Positions 1 to 12,177 of a stretch of DNA of 64,000 nt are shown here, one piece after another. The stretch spans positions 1 through 64,000 of the forward strand of contig JAUCBJ010008463.1 of NCBI GenBank assembly GCA_032718475.1, in the 5' to 3' direction. A program made the translations under genes and the position numbers. Every line of letters starts with the position of its first letter. Positions within the stretch are counted from its first letter, which is position 1. The notes beneath the pieces are model-generated. The model was not told the origin of the DNA. It saw only the letters and a list, made by a program, of their open reading frames with translations, and did no database searches. The stretch comes from Nemertoderma westbladi (lineage: Eukaryota > Xenacoelomorpha > Nemertodermatida > Nemertodermatidae).

Positions 1-386
1 TACGCTTTATACTTTAATCATAAGCAGTATCGTTGCGTTTAGTATAAGTCTTAGTTCTGTTTAAATAGATAAAGCGCCACGTCCTAAAGGAACTGTTAAT
101 ATTTCCCGAAAGCCAATAATATCTGTCAGAGATTAATTATTAACGATCTATCGAATAATACATTAGGTATACACTGCAACCTTACACTGTAATAATACAA
201 TTCAAGCATCCGAATTCAGTCTCCCGGGTGTAGATCCATCGGGTGAATGATCGCGCATGGGCTGACTTCGGCTAATGTTTTGCGTATTAGCATAAATTAT
301 TGTCGTATGCTAAAGTGGTTTTAATTAACTAAAGACATATAAATTTTGGCAGGTTAAACTGCTAAAGGTCTTCAAAAGCGCGAACA
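1..386 (+). repeat. Decayed 3' part of a BEL/Pao-type LTR
   Basis: This stretch aligns with the last ~340 bp of the two LTRs at 41090-41420 and 55725-56047. Shared landmarks in the same order are 'gcgccacgtcctaaaggaac' at about 74, 'ctcccgggt' near 223, 'cgggtgaatgatcgcgca' near 240 and the terminal 'gcgcgaaca' ending at 386. Many substitutions and small indels separate it from those copies, so it is an older relative. The LTR begins before the window, so whether it is a solo LTR cannot be told. Confidence 0.85.
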
Positions 387-420
387 AGTAGCTTATATAA
401 AGATGAAGTTAAGTTGGTAA

Positions 421-1000
421 GTCAGGTGAGGACCTTCGAATACGTAAGGGAAAGGCATGGGCAGCCTTGAATAGGCTTTCCAGGATTTGGAAGTCACCTA
501 GAATTAATCGGAAACTTAAGGTCCGATTATTTAGAGCAGCAGTAGTTCCAGTACTCCTCTACGGGAGTCCATGCTGGGCTCTAACTGCTGAGGACACCAA
601 ATCTCTGGATGGCACATTCACAAGAATGCTACGCCGGGTACATTGTGTCAAGTACAATGCACACATCTCCAACCAGACACTATATAACATTGGAGGTGTC
701 TCATTGGTTCCCCCAAGCTTGACACTAGAACAAAATCGCCTCCGCTTTGCAGGACATTGCTTTCGCCGTGAGGACCAGCCAGTGCATAATCTTGTACTTT
801 GGCAGCCTCATGGAGTGAATAAGCATGGTGGACAGCCCATGACTTTCTTGAGACGCATCTTAAAGGACACTGGCCTTAAAGATGCGGATGATCTAGCAAA
901 TGTCATGGGTGATAGGGAGTTGTGGCGGCGCAATTTTGTTGACAAGCCGGCACAGCATTCTTAAAAATGCAGCTGCAATGCAGCATGCCGATCCTAGTAG
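421..1000 (+). mobile_element. 5'-truncated non-LTR retrotransposon (LINE family A), 3' end
   Basis: The copy is almost identical to 28240-28820 and codes for the C-terminal part of a LINE ORF2 (open 467-964, 165 residues, ending DKPAQHS). It includes the post-RT segment with LLYGSPCW and the Cys/His-containing tail found after many non-LTR reverse transcriptases. An 11-bp target duplication, TAAGTTGGTAA, lies at 410-420 and 1001-1011, which fixes both ends. The 3' end has a short TAG/AGT repeat tail rather than poly(A). The clade was not established (RTE-like or related). This copy has no RT core and is dead on arrival. Confidence 0.9.
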
Positions 1001-1011
1001 TAAGTTGGTAA

Positions 1012-2080
1012 TGCTTGGTTTTAGCATGGAGGTTTTACATTATTTAGTGGAAAATTTTAATTATTTTAAATTCAAAACCATGAATCTGTTATTATTATTA
1101 TTATTTTGCTTTTATTATTGTTATTATTTAATTTCCTAAATTTTTAATCGGAGTTGGGGGGGGGGGGGAAACCCATCTGAAAACCGCTATTTAATAGCTC
1201 TTTTAGTTTTCAAGTTATAACAATTTCCATTTAGGGACCCCCATTGAATTTTCTATATTAATACTGTATGTATAATGAAAGGTCTATTATCTCCAAATAT
1301 TTTTTTATTAAATTGTCAACTTCAAAACCATACTGCCTCTAGAATAATTTTTGAGCGATAAATCTGAAAATTTATGTATCAAACAACTTTTTGAAATTTC
1401 TATTTAATAAAATTTAATACTATTTATAACAAATCTAAAAATGAGCACAAATTTGCAGCGCCACCTAGCGGTTCAGAATCATTTTCACGAAATTTCGCCT
1501 CATCGATTTGTTGCCCCATCCTTGATCTATCACATAAAAAACTTACATGTGATTAGATTCAAAACTGTAGAAGCCTTAGGGTTTTAATTATAACCTTTCG
1601 CAGTTCTTTCTTACGGTTCTCCGTCGAACCCAACATTTAGGTCCTTGACATGATAATATACCATACAGTATTATATCGTTTTATACTGTACCATCCCCGC
1701 AATACGCTCGTCGATTTAGAGGCATAAAGCCAGTAAGCTCTAGTTCTTTTTACTACATTACTTATTCCGCGCGCACCCTTCCTCTCACAAGAAGGTTGTT
1801 TTTTCTTTTTCTTTCAAGTCATTGGAGTCGTATAGTGACTCAGTCCGGCGTAGTCTTGACTCAATAGTCAATATTGCCATGTACTGAGTCAGCTAGCACT
1901 AGCATACAGTATGGTTATGCCCCTTTGTTAACTATCTCAGTATAATAGAATCAGCTCCATCTTTGTCCATCTTTGTAATTGTTACTAATGCTCCGTATAA
2001 AATGTCATTTTTGTTTTGGGCCGTACAATAAATAAAAACCAAAGTTGTATAAATACAGTATATCCTTCCTTCAAGGAGTA
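1012..2080. other. Intergenic DNA without recognisable gene
   Basis: AT-rich unique-looking sequence. It has a G12 run near 1157-1168, a (tta)n-like stretch near 1090-1115 and palindromic words such as 'tacagtatta'. The only open frames are short and low-complexity. I see no gene in it. Confidence 0.6.
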
Positions 2081-2720
2081 TTGTTCTTATGGCGTCACAG
2101 AATCTGAAATCACAACATATACAGTACTGTACAGTACTTGGACGTTAACTTGAAATCTACGCCTACTGTGTGATGGGCCATGGCTGTCACTGCAGAAAAA
2201 AATAATGAAAAAAATATAACAAAAATATAACAAAAAAAATACCTTGAAATAATTAAGTAAAAAAACATTTTGAAAAATAAGTAAAAAAATACTCACGAAA
2301 AAAATACTAAAGAAAAATTACCCCCCAAGTGTGGCCCATGACTGCCATCACCTCTGAATCAGTTAATGTTTGGCCAATGCCTGCCATTAAAAATATAATA
2401 AACAAAAAATCTTGAAAAAAATAAGTAAAAGAACACTTTAAAAAAATCAAGTAAACAAAATATATTGAAAAATACAAGGACTTCTAGAACATAGTATATA
2501 TTCAATATGCTATGCTTATATGCTTATATATTCTATACTCTATGAATATATAATATGTTCTAGAAGTCCTTGGAAAAATATAAGTAAAAAATATCCAGTA
2601 CTTAAAGGTACCAATGATAGAAATCACACCAGATGACCTACTGTATGACTACCATCACACCAGAATCAGTTACCTTTTTGTCGCTACCACACGGCCTCCC
2701 TATTATAGGCATTGTTATTA
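2080..2720. repeat. Dispersed A-rich repeat with 'CCCATGGCTnnCATCACC..CAGAATCAGTTA' core
   Basis: A core phrase recurs at about 2170-2190, 2330-2390 and 2620-2675, and again at 25010-25080: cccatg(g/a)ctgccatcac, then (c)cagaatcagttaa, then ctgccattaaa. The copies are joined by A-rich linkers of the type 'aaaaaaataagtaaaaaa'. This is a degenerate repeat family of unknown class; no coding capacity is visible. Confidence 0.55.
2475..2572. repeat. Inverted repeat forming a ~98-bp hairpin
   Basis: The left arm runs from 2475 (caaggacttctagaacat) and the right arm ends at 2572 (atgttctagaagtccttg). The arms are about 30 bp and nearly perfect, around a ~35-bp AT-rich loop. It sits inside the A-rich dispersed repeat and may be a very short fold-back element. 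Confidence 0.75.
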
Positions 2721-3365
2721 TATATTATTATAGGCTATTATAGGCAGCAAAATATCAATGACCTTTGTACCGGTACTGGCCCAGCTGTACAGTACTGTAA
2801 GTCTCGTTTGCATGACGTGTTTCAGATTTGGAGTGTCACCACAACTTTAATCTCTTCAATTATTTCTTCTTATAGATATGGACTGACACCCACAATTATA
2901 CCAGGAGTGCTATATAACAGAGATGGAAATCTACGTGAAACAAAGAAAGTGCTAGTAGTTGTTAGTTATTATTATACTTGTACAGTAGTACATAGACGGA
3001 TTTATCTTTTGGATCTATTGTTTATTAATCATAGTCTCGATTCTATTGTACCACAATGATTATTAAACCAATTGTTCGTCTGTTCATCGGTGCTTTATGA
3101 TTGATTATGTTGATGATGATGGTGCTACTGTATATAACAGGTTTCTTATTATTGTTATAGATAGGGAAGTTTTGATCACTTATAAAATGTGTTATTGGGG
3201 GGAACTGATATACCGACATTGACACACAAACATCTGTAAATGATACAACAGGAAACTTATTTCGGGTTAATGGGACATGTACAAAGGATAAGTTAATTGA
3301 AGGCATATAATATAAAAGTTACAATAATTACATTAATTAATTAGTTTCACAATAATTATATTTCG
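2721..3365. other. Intergenic, downstream of the Kelch gene
   Basis: AT-rich DNA with ATT-rich simple sequence near 2710-2740. Two small open frames (2712-3059 plus, 3043-3306 minus) lack recognisable domains, have low-complexity composition and are not supported by any signal. I see no gene here. Confidence 0.5.
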
Positions 3366-3371
3366 TTTATT
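3366..3371 (-). terminator. Poly(A) signal AATAAA of the Kelch gene
   Basis: Reading the minus strand, AATAAA falls about 32 nt after the stop codon of the Kelch ORF, a normal spacing for a very short animal 3' UTR. Confidence 0.6.
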
Positions 3372-3402
3372 GTCATCAATACAAAACAATTATTCCTCAA
3401 AA

Positions 3403-5175
3403 CTAAAAGAAAAAGAATGGTGACCCACACTCGCATCTGGTGAATTTAATTATGGTTTCACCAGATTCAGGCCTAAGGCTTTCCATCGTACCACACATCT
3501 GCCAGGAATTATCTCCGAATTTCTTCACCTTATTTTTGTGCATCTCGCCATCGGAATGACCTAGGGCAATAATTTCTCCGAAGCAAAGAATGATTCCTAT
3601 ACCATTACCAGGTGACGAATCAGATGTAACCAGATTCCAGACATCGTTTATTGGATCAAAGCACTCGACGCTACTCAGTCGGCATGATTGAATCGGGAAC
3701 GAGGATCTACAGCCCCCTACCACATATATATGGCTATTAAATACTGCACACCCAAAGGAACGCCGACTGAATTTCATTTCCGCCACCTCAGTCCAAAGTT
3801 TGGTTTGTGGGTTGTACTTCTCCACTGATTTCAAAGTGATATAACCATTAAAACCACCAATAGCGTAAAGACATCCATCCAGAACGGCCACTGACAAAAA
3901 TGCTCGACGATTCATCATCGATGCAACCGGTGTCCAGGTGTTGGCCTTTGGGTCATACTGCTCCACATTATCGAGATGTCTACTCTCAACAAATCCCCCA
4001 ACCGCGTAGAGCAATCCGTCCATCACAGAGACACTGTGACCTTGGCGACATGTGCTCATTGGAGCTATTCCATACCATTGGTCGACTTCTGGATCATAAC
4101 ACTCACTGATATCGTTATTCTGTATCAATTGCATGTCTTTGCCTCCAACCGCATACAAAAATCTATCGAGAACAGCGACTTGCACACCTAAGATGGGCTT
4201 ATTTCTTTGTTTAACCAATTGCCACTCATTAGTCTCTGGTATGTATTTCTCTATACAGGACTTTGTAATCCAACTTGATTGATGTAGTGAAGTATCATGT
4301 TTGTTTTTATTCCGACCGAAAGCAAACAGAAGTGAGCAATGTTGGGGTTTCCGAAGATGGGTCCCTTCCCAAGGGCTGGATATCAATGGGCCCCGCAGCT
4401 GGAATATCTTTGCATCTTCTACTAGTTGCAGACATCCATTGTCATTACAAATCAGTGGGTGGGTCTCCACCATTCCCTCTAGGAATGCCAATCTAATTAG
4501 CGGCAAACGAATGAGTTTAAGCAACTCGAGCAGTAAAGGAAAAGGTTCCCCATTGTGCTCGACATTGTGCCGAATCCATTCCGGACTGTTCACAACCCAT
4601 TGCATCACAGCAGTGAACAGCTGCTCCTCAGAACGAACATTCAGCGCGTCACTTCTAATTACCTCCTTCAGCTTATGAACCGGCAACAAAAGAAACTCGT
4701 CATTGTCATTATTCATAACATTATGGAAGTGACGCATCATGTACGTTTCGGCATCATGCAACAGGTCCAGACACGAAAATGTTTCCGAGATCGATTGGAA
4801 CCCTATACAATTACTTGGTCCCATGTTGTTCTTCAAGAACTCGCAGCACCTTCGTAGCACTTCGTTAACCTGTAGCATAGACGCAGCAGCCAACAGTTTC
4901 TCCACATTGTTCTCATTTACCGTTATCAATGATGTGTATGCGAAGTTGATAATCTGTTCCACAGCGTGTGCCTCTATATATTGGATTCTCACCTCAGTTT
5001 GGCCTGTTTCTGTCGTCCATCTTTCAGCGAACATAGCTTCGAAGTAGGGAGTCAACGCCACCAAGAGACGTCTGTGCGCGGTGATTACCTTTTCGCCTAC
5101 AACTATCCGTATGTCACAGGGTTCGTTTTCCAATTCTCTCCTGATGTTGGATAAGATCCGATCACCGTATTCCAT
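3403..5175 (-). CDS. BTB-BACK-Kelch (KLHL-type) protein
   Basis: Complete 590-residue single-exon ORF. The BTB domain is at about residues 15-120 (DIRIVVGEKVITAHRRLLVA, then YFEAMF), and a BACK domain follows to about 235. About five to six Kelch blades fill 280-570, each with the GG/Y/W pattern (LYAVGG, ECYDPEVDQW; LYAIGG, EKYNPQTKLW; IYVVGG, ECFDPINDVW). Known KLHL proteins use BTB-BACK to bind Cullin-3 and the propeller to recruit substrates for ubiquitination. That role is inferred from the family; the substrate is unknown and no ortholog can be named. The length is typical (560-620). The start is the first ATG, just ahead of the BTB. There are no internal stops or frameshifts. Intronless KLHL genes exist in animals, so a retrocopy origin is possible but not shown. 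Confidence 0.93.
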   Translation of the reverse strand: MEYGDRILSNIRRELENEPCDIRIVVGEKVITAHRRLLVALTPYFEAMFAERWTTETGQTEVRIQYIEAHAVEQIINFAYTSLITVNENNVEKLLAAASMLQVNEVLRRCCEFLKNNMGPSNCIGFQSISETFSCLDLLHDAETYMMRHFHNVMNNDNDEFLLLPVHKLKEVIRSDALNVRSEEQLFTAVMQWVVNSPEWIRHNVEHNGEPFPLLLELLKLIRLPLIRLAFLEGMVETHPLICNDNGCLQLVEDAKIFQLRGPLISSPWEGTHLRKPQHCSLLFAFGRNKNKHDTSLHQSSWITKSCIEKYIPETNEWQLVKQRNKPILGVQVAVLDRFLYAVGGKDMQLIQNNDISECYDPEVDQWYGIAPMSTCRQGHSVSVMDGLLYAVGGFVESRHLDNVEQYDPKANTWTPVASMMNRRAFLSVAVLDGCLYAIGGFNGYITLKSVEKYNPQTKLWTEVAEMKFSRRSFGCAVFNSHIYVVGGCRSSFPIQSCRLSSVECFDPINDVWNLVTSDSSPGNGIGIILCFGEIIALGHSDGEMHKNKVKKFGDNSWQMCGTMESLRPESGETIIKFTRCECGSPFFFF

Positions 5176-6136
5176 GGTGTTATTTTATGTCTCAGATGTT
5201 GAAGTCGTTTCCTTTTCGCCAACTCATGGCTCAGTGTTGCGGTTACTGCAACTATACTAATATGACCGACCGTCTTACACTAAAGTTAACGAAAGCCTCT
5301 TTACAAAAAATTATTGATTATCGGTACAGTATATAAAATTCTGAGAGTTTTTTTACCATTTATTTGGAAATTTTAAAAACCATGAAAATAATAGGCTAGA
5401 GTTCCGTATAGCACTACATTTTGGTATGGCGACGTTGATGAGTTCTAGAACAATAGAAAAGTTTTGGGGTCAGTTAAGCCCGTGGCTACATTATTGGATT
5501 TTAACTGCTAAACCAGCTAGTGTTTTCACTTTTTCTTAGTTTAAATATTCTTGAACAGTTTTTATTAATAATAGTTCAGAACTATTGATTAAAATAAAAT
5601 TTTATGTTCTAGAACAAATATTTTTTGCTCTAGAACAATTTTTATACTAGCTAGTTGTTGCAACAATTTATTTTATTTAAAAAATCATGTTATAATGTAA
5701 TGTTGTAATTAACATGTTCATTACATAGTTAACATTAACAATCTAGAACTTTAGCTATTTTTTCAAACTAACGGGCGCGACTATATAAAGGCACCACTAC
5801 AGTACATATGTGTACCATGACCATAATTTTTTTACTATAGCTACTTTTTTTTATAACTCTTCTATTTCATGTTAGCTATTGTTAGGCAAAAAAATTATGT
5901 TCTAGAACAAATATTTTTTGTTCTAGAACATTAACAATAAATAAATCTATTAGAAATTATTTGTTATGTTTAATAAATTGTTTACTATTAATAAATAAAT
6001 AAACATTAATAGCTATGATTTTTTGCAAGTTTACTATTATTAAAAAATAATAATTTTCTGAAATTATTTGTTATAAATTGTTTAATTATCTATAAACATT
6101 ATTAGCTACTAATTTTCAGGCTAGCTAATGATTTTG
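5176..6136. other. AT-rich region with repeated GTTCTAGAAC palindromes
   Basis: Between the Kelch 5' end and the 31-bp array. It has about five TTCTAGAA-type palindromes or one-base variants (near 5444, 5607, 5630, 5902, 5926). One ~43-bp block, 'ttatgttctagaacaaatat' followed by 'tttttt' and a second palindrome, occurs twice (about 5599 and 5894). The Kelch promoter should lie in the first few hundred bases (minus strand), but no unambiguous element was found. No coding sequence seen. Confidence 0.6.
5782..5790 (+). promoter_or_regulatory. Candidate TATA box (TATATAAAG)
   Basis: A consensus-like TATATAAAG on the plus strand in 'cgactatataaaggcacc'. It points towards the 31-bp tandem array and lies downstream of palindromes that fit the heat-shock element half-site pattern TTCnnGAA. 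No downstream ORF follows, so if real it would make a non-coding transcript. Sequence pattern only. Confidence 0.3.
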
Positions 6137-8339
6137 GAATTATAAGAACAAAATGTAGCCACAGGCGGAACTATAAGAACAAAATGTAGCCACAGGCGGA
6201 ACTATATGAACGAAATGTAGCCACACACGGGACTATAAGAACAAAATGTAGCCACAGGCGGAACTATAAGAACAAAATGTAGCCACACACGGAACTATAT
6301 GAACAAAATGTAGCCACACACGGAACTATAAGAACAAAATGTAGCCACAGGCGGAACTATAAGAACAAAATGTAGCCACTGGCGGAACTATACGAACAAA
6401 ATGTAGCCACTGGCGGAACTATAAGAACAAAATGTAGCCACTGGCGGAACTATAAGAACAAAATGTAGCCACAGGCGGAACTATAAGAACAAAATGTAGC
6501 CACTGGCGGAACTATAAGAACAAAATGTAGCCACACACGGAACTATATGAACAAAATGTATCCACAGGCGGAACTATAAGAACAAATTGTAGCCACAGGC
6601 GGAACTATAAGAACAAATTGTATCCACAGACGGAACTATAAGAACAAAATGTAGCCACTGGCGGAACTATAAGAACAAAATGTAGCCACTAGCGGAACTA
6701 TAAGAACAAAATGTAGCCACACACGGAACTATAAGAACAAAATGTAGCCACACGCGGAACTATAAGAACAAAATGTAGCCACGGGCGGAACTATAAGAAC
6801 AAAATGTAGCCACGGGCGGAACTATACGAACAAAATGTAGCCACTGGCGGAACTATAAGAACAAAATGTAGCCACAGGCGGAACTATAAGAACAAAATGT
6901 AGCCACGGGCGGAACTATAAGAACAAAATGTAGCCACTGGCGGAACTATAAGAACAAAATGTAGCCACTGGCGGAACTATACGAACAAAATGTAGCCACA
7001 CACGGAACTATATGAACAAAATGTAGTCACAGGCGGAACTATAAGAACAAAATGTAGCCACGGGCGGAACTATAAGAACAAAATGTAGCCACTGGCGGAA
7101 CTATAAGAACAAAATGTAGCCACTGGCGTAACTATAAGAACAAAATGTAGCCACGGGCGGAACTATAAGAACAAAATGTAGCCACACACGGACCTATAAA
7201 AACAAAATGTAGCCACAGGAGGAACTATAAGAACAAAATGTAGCCACTGGCGGAACTATAAGAACAAAATGTAGCCACGGGCGGAACTATAAGAACAAAA
7301 TGTAGCCACGGGCGGAACTATAAGAATAAAATGTAGCAACGGGCGGAACTATAGGAACAAAATGTAGATACGCGCGGAACTATAGGAACAAAATGTAGCC
7401 ACGGGCGGAACTATAAGAACAAAATGTAGCCACTGGCGGAACTATAAGAACAAATTGTAGCCACAGGCGGAACTATAAGAACAAAATGTAGCCACGGGCG
7501 GAACTATAAGAACAAAATGTAGCCACTGGCGGATCTATAAGAACAAAATGTAGCCACTGGCGGAACTATAAGAACAAAATGTAGCCACGGGCGGAACTAT
7601 AAGAACAAAATATAGCCACTGGCGGAACTATAAGAACAAAATGTAGCCACTGGCGGAACTATAAGAACAAAATATAGCCACGGGCGGAACTATAAGAACA
7701 AAATGTAGCCACTGGCGGAACTATAAGAACAAAATGTAGCCACGGGCGGAACTATAAGAACAAAATGTAGCCACGGGCGGAACTATAAGAACAAAATGTA
7801 GCCACGGGCGGAACTATAAGAACAAAATGTAGCCACGGGCGGAACTATAAGAACAAAATGTAGCCACAGGCGGAACTATAAGAACAAAATGTAGCCACTG
7901 GCGGAACTATACGAACAAAATGTAGCCACGGGCGGAACTATAAGAACAAAATGTAGCCACAGGCGGAACTATAAGAACAAAATGTAGCCACGGGCGGAAC
8001 TATAAGAACAAAATGTAGCCACAGGCGGAACTATAAGAACAAAATGTAGCCACAGGCGGAACTATAAGAACAAAATGTAGCCACGGGCGGAACTATAAGA
8101 ACAAAATGTAGCCACAGGCGGAACTATAAGAACAAAATGTAGCCACTGGCGGAACTATACGAACAAAATGTAGCCACTGGCGGAACTATAAGAACAAAAT
8201 GTAGCCACAGGCGGAACTATAAGAACAAAATGTAGCCACTGGCGGAACTATACGAACAAAATGTAGCCACTGGCGGAACTATAAGAACAAAATGTAGCCA
8301 CTGGCGGAACTATAAGAACAAAATGTAGCCACAGGCGGT
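6137..8339 (+). repeat. 31-bp minisatellite, about 71 copies
   Basis: The unit reads gaactataagaacaaaatg, then tagccac, then a variable 2-4 base core, then cg; successive units are spaced exactly 31 bp. Variation concentrates at the bases after 'ccac' (agg, tgg, ggg, aca). CACACACGG variants cluster at the left; gggcgg and tggcgg dominate the centre. There is no open frame through it and no spacer sequence. Two stray units lie at 12118-12177. Confidence 0.97.
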
Positions 8340-10029
8340 ATTAGAAGAGACAGTAACAATACCTGCAATATCCTACTGTAAAGTTTGTGAATCAAATCAT
8401 AAATCCGACCTTCTCACCAAAACAGTAAACTCTAAGTAAGCGAATATATTGCAGTATCGATCTCTTATAACCGGTGAGGCAGAAAACAGTCTACGAGCAG
8501 ACAAACTTCGATAAAACAAAAATCCCGCGCAGCGAATCCTAAAATCAGGCTGACTCACTGACGGACTAAGGGGCTCGTATACTTTGCCGCGGTGTGATTT
8601 ATATGGTTGGGCGAAAGAGACGCTAGCTAGGTACAGAGGCAGAGATTTGGAGATGTCTAACTAGCGGGCAAAGCACAGTAAGGACGAAAGTTAATTTTAT
8701 ATATTTTGAGGTGTAAATAATTTCTAACGCGCGTGTGTTAATTCTAAACAGTCAAAAGCAGTTTTGCTCCTTCATATATATAATTACTGGGTACGGTGTG
8801 CATTTTACGAATATTCTAATTTTGTAACTTGTAGGTCCAATACTCACGAATAATAAGGTTCCTTCCCCTCTTGCGTATTTCCAGGACTCAAATTCAGGCA
8901 TAAGGTTAATGCTACGCCCAGAATTCGGCAATTTTAATTTACCAGGCCCCTAATACTAAGAAGAAATGTGTTAGTTTACTACAGTAGGCGTACTGTTACA
9001 AATAGCTATCCTGGCTCTTATCTAGAATTTTAGTCACCTAGGTAGGCTGGGTGACTTCCTATCAGGACGTTGGCGGGGACACGGTAGATGTTAGTATATC
9101 CCTAATAGCCTCAATTTATTTGCGCCTAGTCGTAAACTGCCCTACCGCCTGAACGGTACAATCCCAATTCAGGTGAAACACAGCAACCCTCCTAGCCTAC
9201 AAGTTCTAATGCAATGGACACCGTTGTACTACAAATAGTCGCAAACGCACCTGTACTTAGCAAGAGTTAGGCGTACAGTTTGCTGCACCCTACCAATGTG
9301 TATGCTTCGTACCGGTGTGCCTACGTCCTATCTGCGTACTAGTATCTCTGTCTGCTCTCCCCCCCCGTAGGAATATGAATGTCTACTGCGGTTTTTTCCT
9401 GAATTAAGACAGTACAGTCCCTAAGATGTAATTTTAGGCTCACAGCGTGTCACTACTTCTACCTTTGATCTTTGGTCTTACGCTTAGGTAGCAAGGCGTC
9501 GAACGCTGTCTAACCTTTCAGGCGATGGGCGAATAACTAAGGTGGTATTGCGGGTTGTCTCCTGTCTACATTCCCTTGATGTTCCCGTTCATTGCTGCGG
9601 CCCGATCTCTAGCCGGCCATCCTGTTCCTAAGTGTGTTCACCGTAGTGAATCATGGTGAAAAGAAAAGGCAGGTAGCGGTATTTCTGAATTTATTGCAGA
9701 TAATAATACAAAATGTAATCTGAAAACTAATGACAGAATAAACAAGATTGTAAGAAGTGAGATAGAATATTGAATGAGAGGATAGATGTGATAACTAATG
9801 AACAAATCGCACCTTTATATACCAAATTTGTGCTGCAATCAATCGAGAACATTCTATAATTATATTGGGTTTTTAAAGATAACCATTGGTCCAGCTAATA
9901 TATAACTTGCACGACATTGGTTACAATCTAATAACTGCAGTCTCATTGGTTAATCTAGGTACAGACAAATGCAATTTAATTTGTAGCGGTCAATTTAAAT
10001 GAGTTGAAATTCTGCACAAAAAATAATTC
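8340..10029. other. Intergenic DNA, no gene recognised
   Basis: Mostly unique sequence with slightly higher GC at 8540-9650, then AT-rich. It has a C8 run near 9360 and scattered ACCGGT words. No ORF with recognisable domains on either strand. Confidence 0.5.
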
Positions 10030-10110
10030 GCACTTACTAGGATTCGAACTCAATACCTACTACACATATAATTTCCAACGCTCTACCAACTGAGCTAGGG
10101 CTGGGGTAAA
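10030..10110 (-). repeat. tRNA-derived element (tRNA pseudogene or SINE head)
   Basis: Read on the minus strand it contains a perfect A-box region (tagctcagttggtagagc) and a B-box region (gagttcgaatcct) at tRNA-like spacing. The D-arm and T-arm can form, but the bases between them give no proper anticodon stem and the acceptor ends do not pair. It is therefore not a working tRNA. Pol III promoter boxes with a degraded body fit a tRNA-derived SINE or a tRNA pseudogene. Confidence 0.7.
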
Positions 10111-12117
10111 ACAGACTGTAAACAAGGGGGGAAAAGAATTACGCGGAAAAATGTCCAGAGAGGGAGGAAAAACGCAGAGAGAAAGGAAAAATGCAATAAT
10201 GTATTTTTGTGACATACATACTGTAATTTTATTAGAATTTTTATACATTTTTGTAAATAATGAAACATCAATATTAATATTATATGAGAACATATAGTAT
10301 ACATAATATAGAGCATTGTTGTACATTATAGATTAACTTAAACAAATTTAACTTATTCAACAAATAATTCAGCTCCTTTTAGTGTCGTTATATTGTTCCA
10401 AAATCGATTTATTATCAATGTAAGGACACCACCACATATGGCAGATCGCAGATGGGTCGTGTCCCCTCAAAATATATTTTTATGAACGAAGCCGTCAGGT
10501 ATTTTATTGAAGTTTGCAATGTATTTATAGCAGTTAGGGCATCTTCGTTTGTCTCTTCTTGGCTCTCATCTATACCTCAAGGTCATATAAGGTGTAGTCA
10601 TTTGGGAGCAGCCTATTGTATCTAATAATATAATACCACCAAGCTCAACTATTGGATCTATTTTACTGAAACTATCTTTACAGTAGTAAACAATTATCCT
10701 TTACGTCTAGCTATCAACGTAGGCTACTCTTCCCTTAAGACAAGGCTATGTTCATCTCAAAAATCCATTAGTTTTCAGGGCCAACAATATGGATCTCTAT
10801 CCCCTCTGCTGCCGTAAAACATAAAAAATCTAAAATACAGTACCCTTTTCGAAACACTTAAACGTCACCTTCTAATAATATTAAAGTACACTTTAATCAA
10901 TCAACCAAACATACATCTTACAAATTTTCCATAACCTTTTCAATCCAATATTTTATATTTTATGCATTTCCTATCTCGACTCATTAGTTTAGTTTTATAT
11001 ACCTGGAACAGCATCGGAACAACAGTGAAACTATAGAAATGTGTAGGAGATTAACGTTGAATAATTAATTATTTGTGTATTAACAGTAACAATCTCACAC
11101 CTCACAATTCACATAATAGTAATACCCCCCCCCCCCCCCCCCCCCTTTTTTTTTTCACGCAATGCACACCACCCCTACCTGCCCGGCACTCCCAGACAAT
11201 ACATTGGGCTATAATACTAGCCATGCCATTGTCCAAAGTATTATTGTAACTTAACTTTTAATATTGTAATTATACAATATACTGTATATCTTACTCTATA
11301 TGTGCAATGTGAGTATCGGATTACACAATTAAACAATACAATTTAAACAATTGTCTTCTTTAGTCTAAAATTCGCAACTGTTCGGTGGTCCACCCACACG
11401 AGCAAGACCATGTACTACTGTACTACAGTACATGCACGTGTTGCACATGATGGGCGTACTTGACTGCGGGATTGCTGGAAATCCCCCCCCGCTAATTGGC
11501 AGTCCTCCGTTTGATAATTCCCGTATCAAAACACCGTACTCGTGGATGCATTTGAAGTCATGACACATTATTGAAAGTTTATTATTTTACTCATAAGTAT
11601 ATAATGACAAATAATATAATTTATTTGTCAATATAACACGATTAACGGATGCTCGTTTAATTAAACGTAAACCTTTAATGAAATTTAAAAATTCCTTACT
11701 AATCCGTGCCTGTAATCAATAATTAATTAAAAGTTTAGTTGTTTTGCTAGGTTAACTTAGCAGCCTATCCCAGTACATGATTTCCCATCTCCTCAACCAG
11801 GGGAACTACTATATAGTTTAAACTATGTAAGCTATTTATAGCAGCCAATAGAAAGCCGGGTTTTTCCTACCATACACCTAAGCAAGCTACTCCCTTCCTC
11901 ACCTCCACGCTACTCGCGACCTTAGCTCTAGCCTACTCTCAACCTTAGATTTACCACAGTCCTTAGGTATTCTGCCTGAGCTACTGAACCACTTGAATAA
12001 TCAGCGTTCAAATAGAAATAGCAATACAAATGAGGACTCAAAGTAATCTTTTACAAAGTTAATTCGAATTAAATAAAATTTTGAAAATCCACGGCATTTA
12101 GGGAATATAATTCTATA
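10111..12117. other. Intergenic DNA with a C21-T10 homopolymer tract
   Basis: No recognisable gene. The notable object is a C21 run at 11125-11145 followed directly by T10. Small open frames (10060-10326 minus, 11365-11568 minus) have no domains; the first overlaps the tRNA-derived element. Confidence 0.5.
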
Positions 12118-12177
12118 GGCGGAACTATAAGAACAAAATGTAGCCACTGGCGGAACTATAAGAACGCACGGGCGGAA
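12118..12177 (+). repeat. Stray copies of the 31-bp minisatellite
   Basis: About two units of the same repeat as 6137-8339 (ggcggaactataagaac, aaaatgtagccac), 3.8 kb away; the second is internally shortened. The fragment could mark an old edge of the array or a local transposition of units. Confidence 0.85.

Noticed and set aside
2712-3306. Two small ORFs downstream of the Kelch gene
   Set aside because: Low-complexity, overlapping on opposite strands, no start, splice or poly(A) context.
6137-8339. CRISPR-like regular repeats
   Set aside because: Units abut with no unique spacers, variation is within the unit, and the DNA is eukaryotic; it is a minisatellite. The same holds for the arrays at 13277-16781 and 32882-36500.
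10030-10110. Functional tRNA gene on the minus strand
   Set aside because: A and B boxes are good, but no anticodon stem or acceptor stem can be built, so it is a tRNA-derived repeat or pseudogene.
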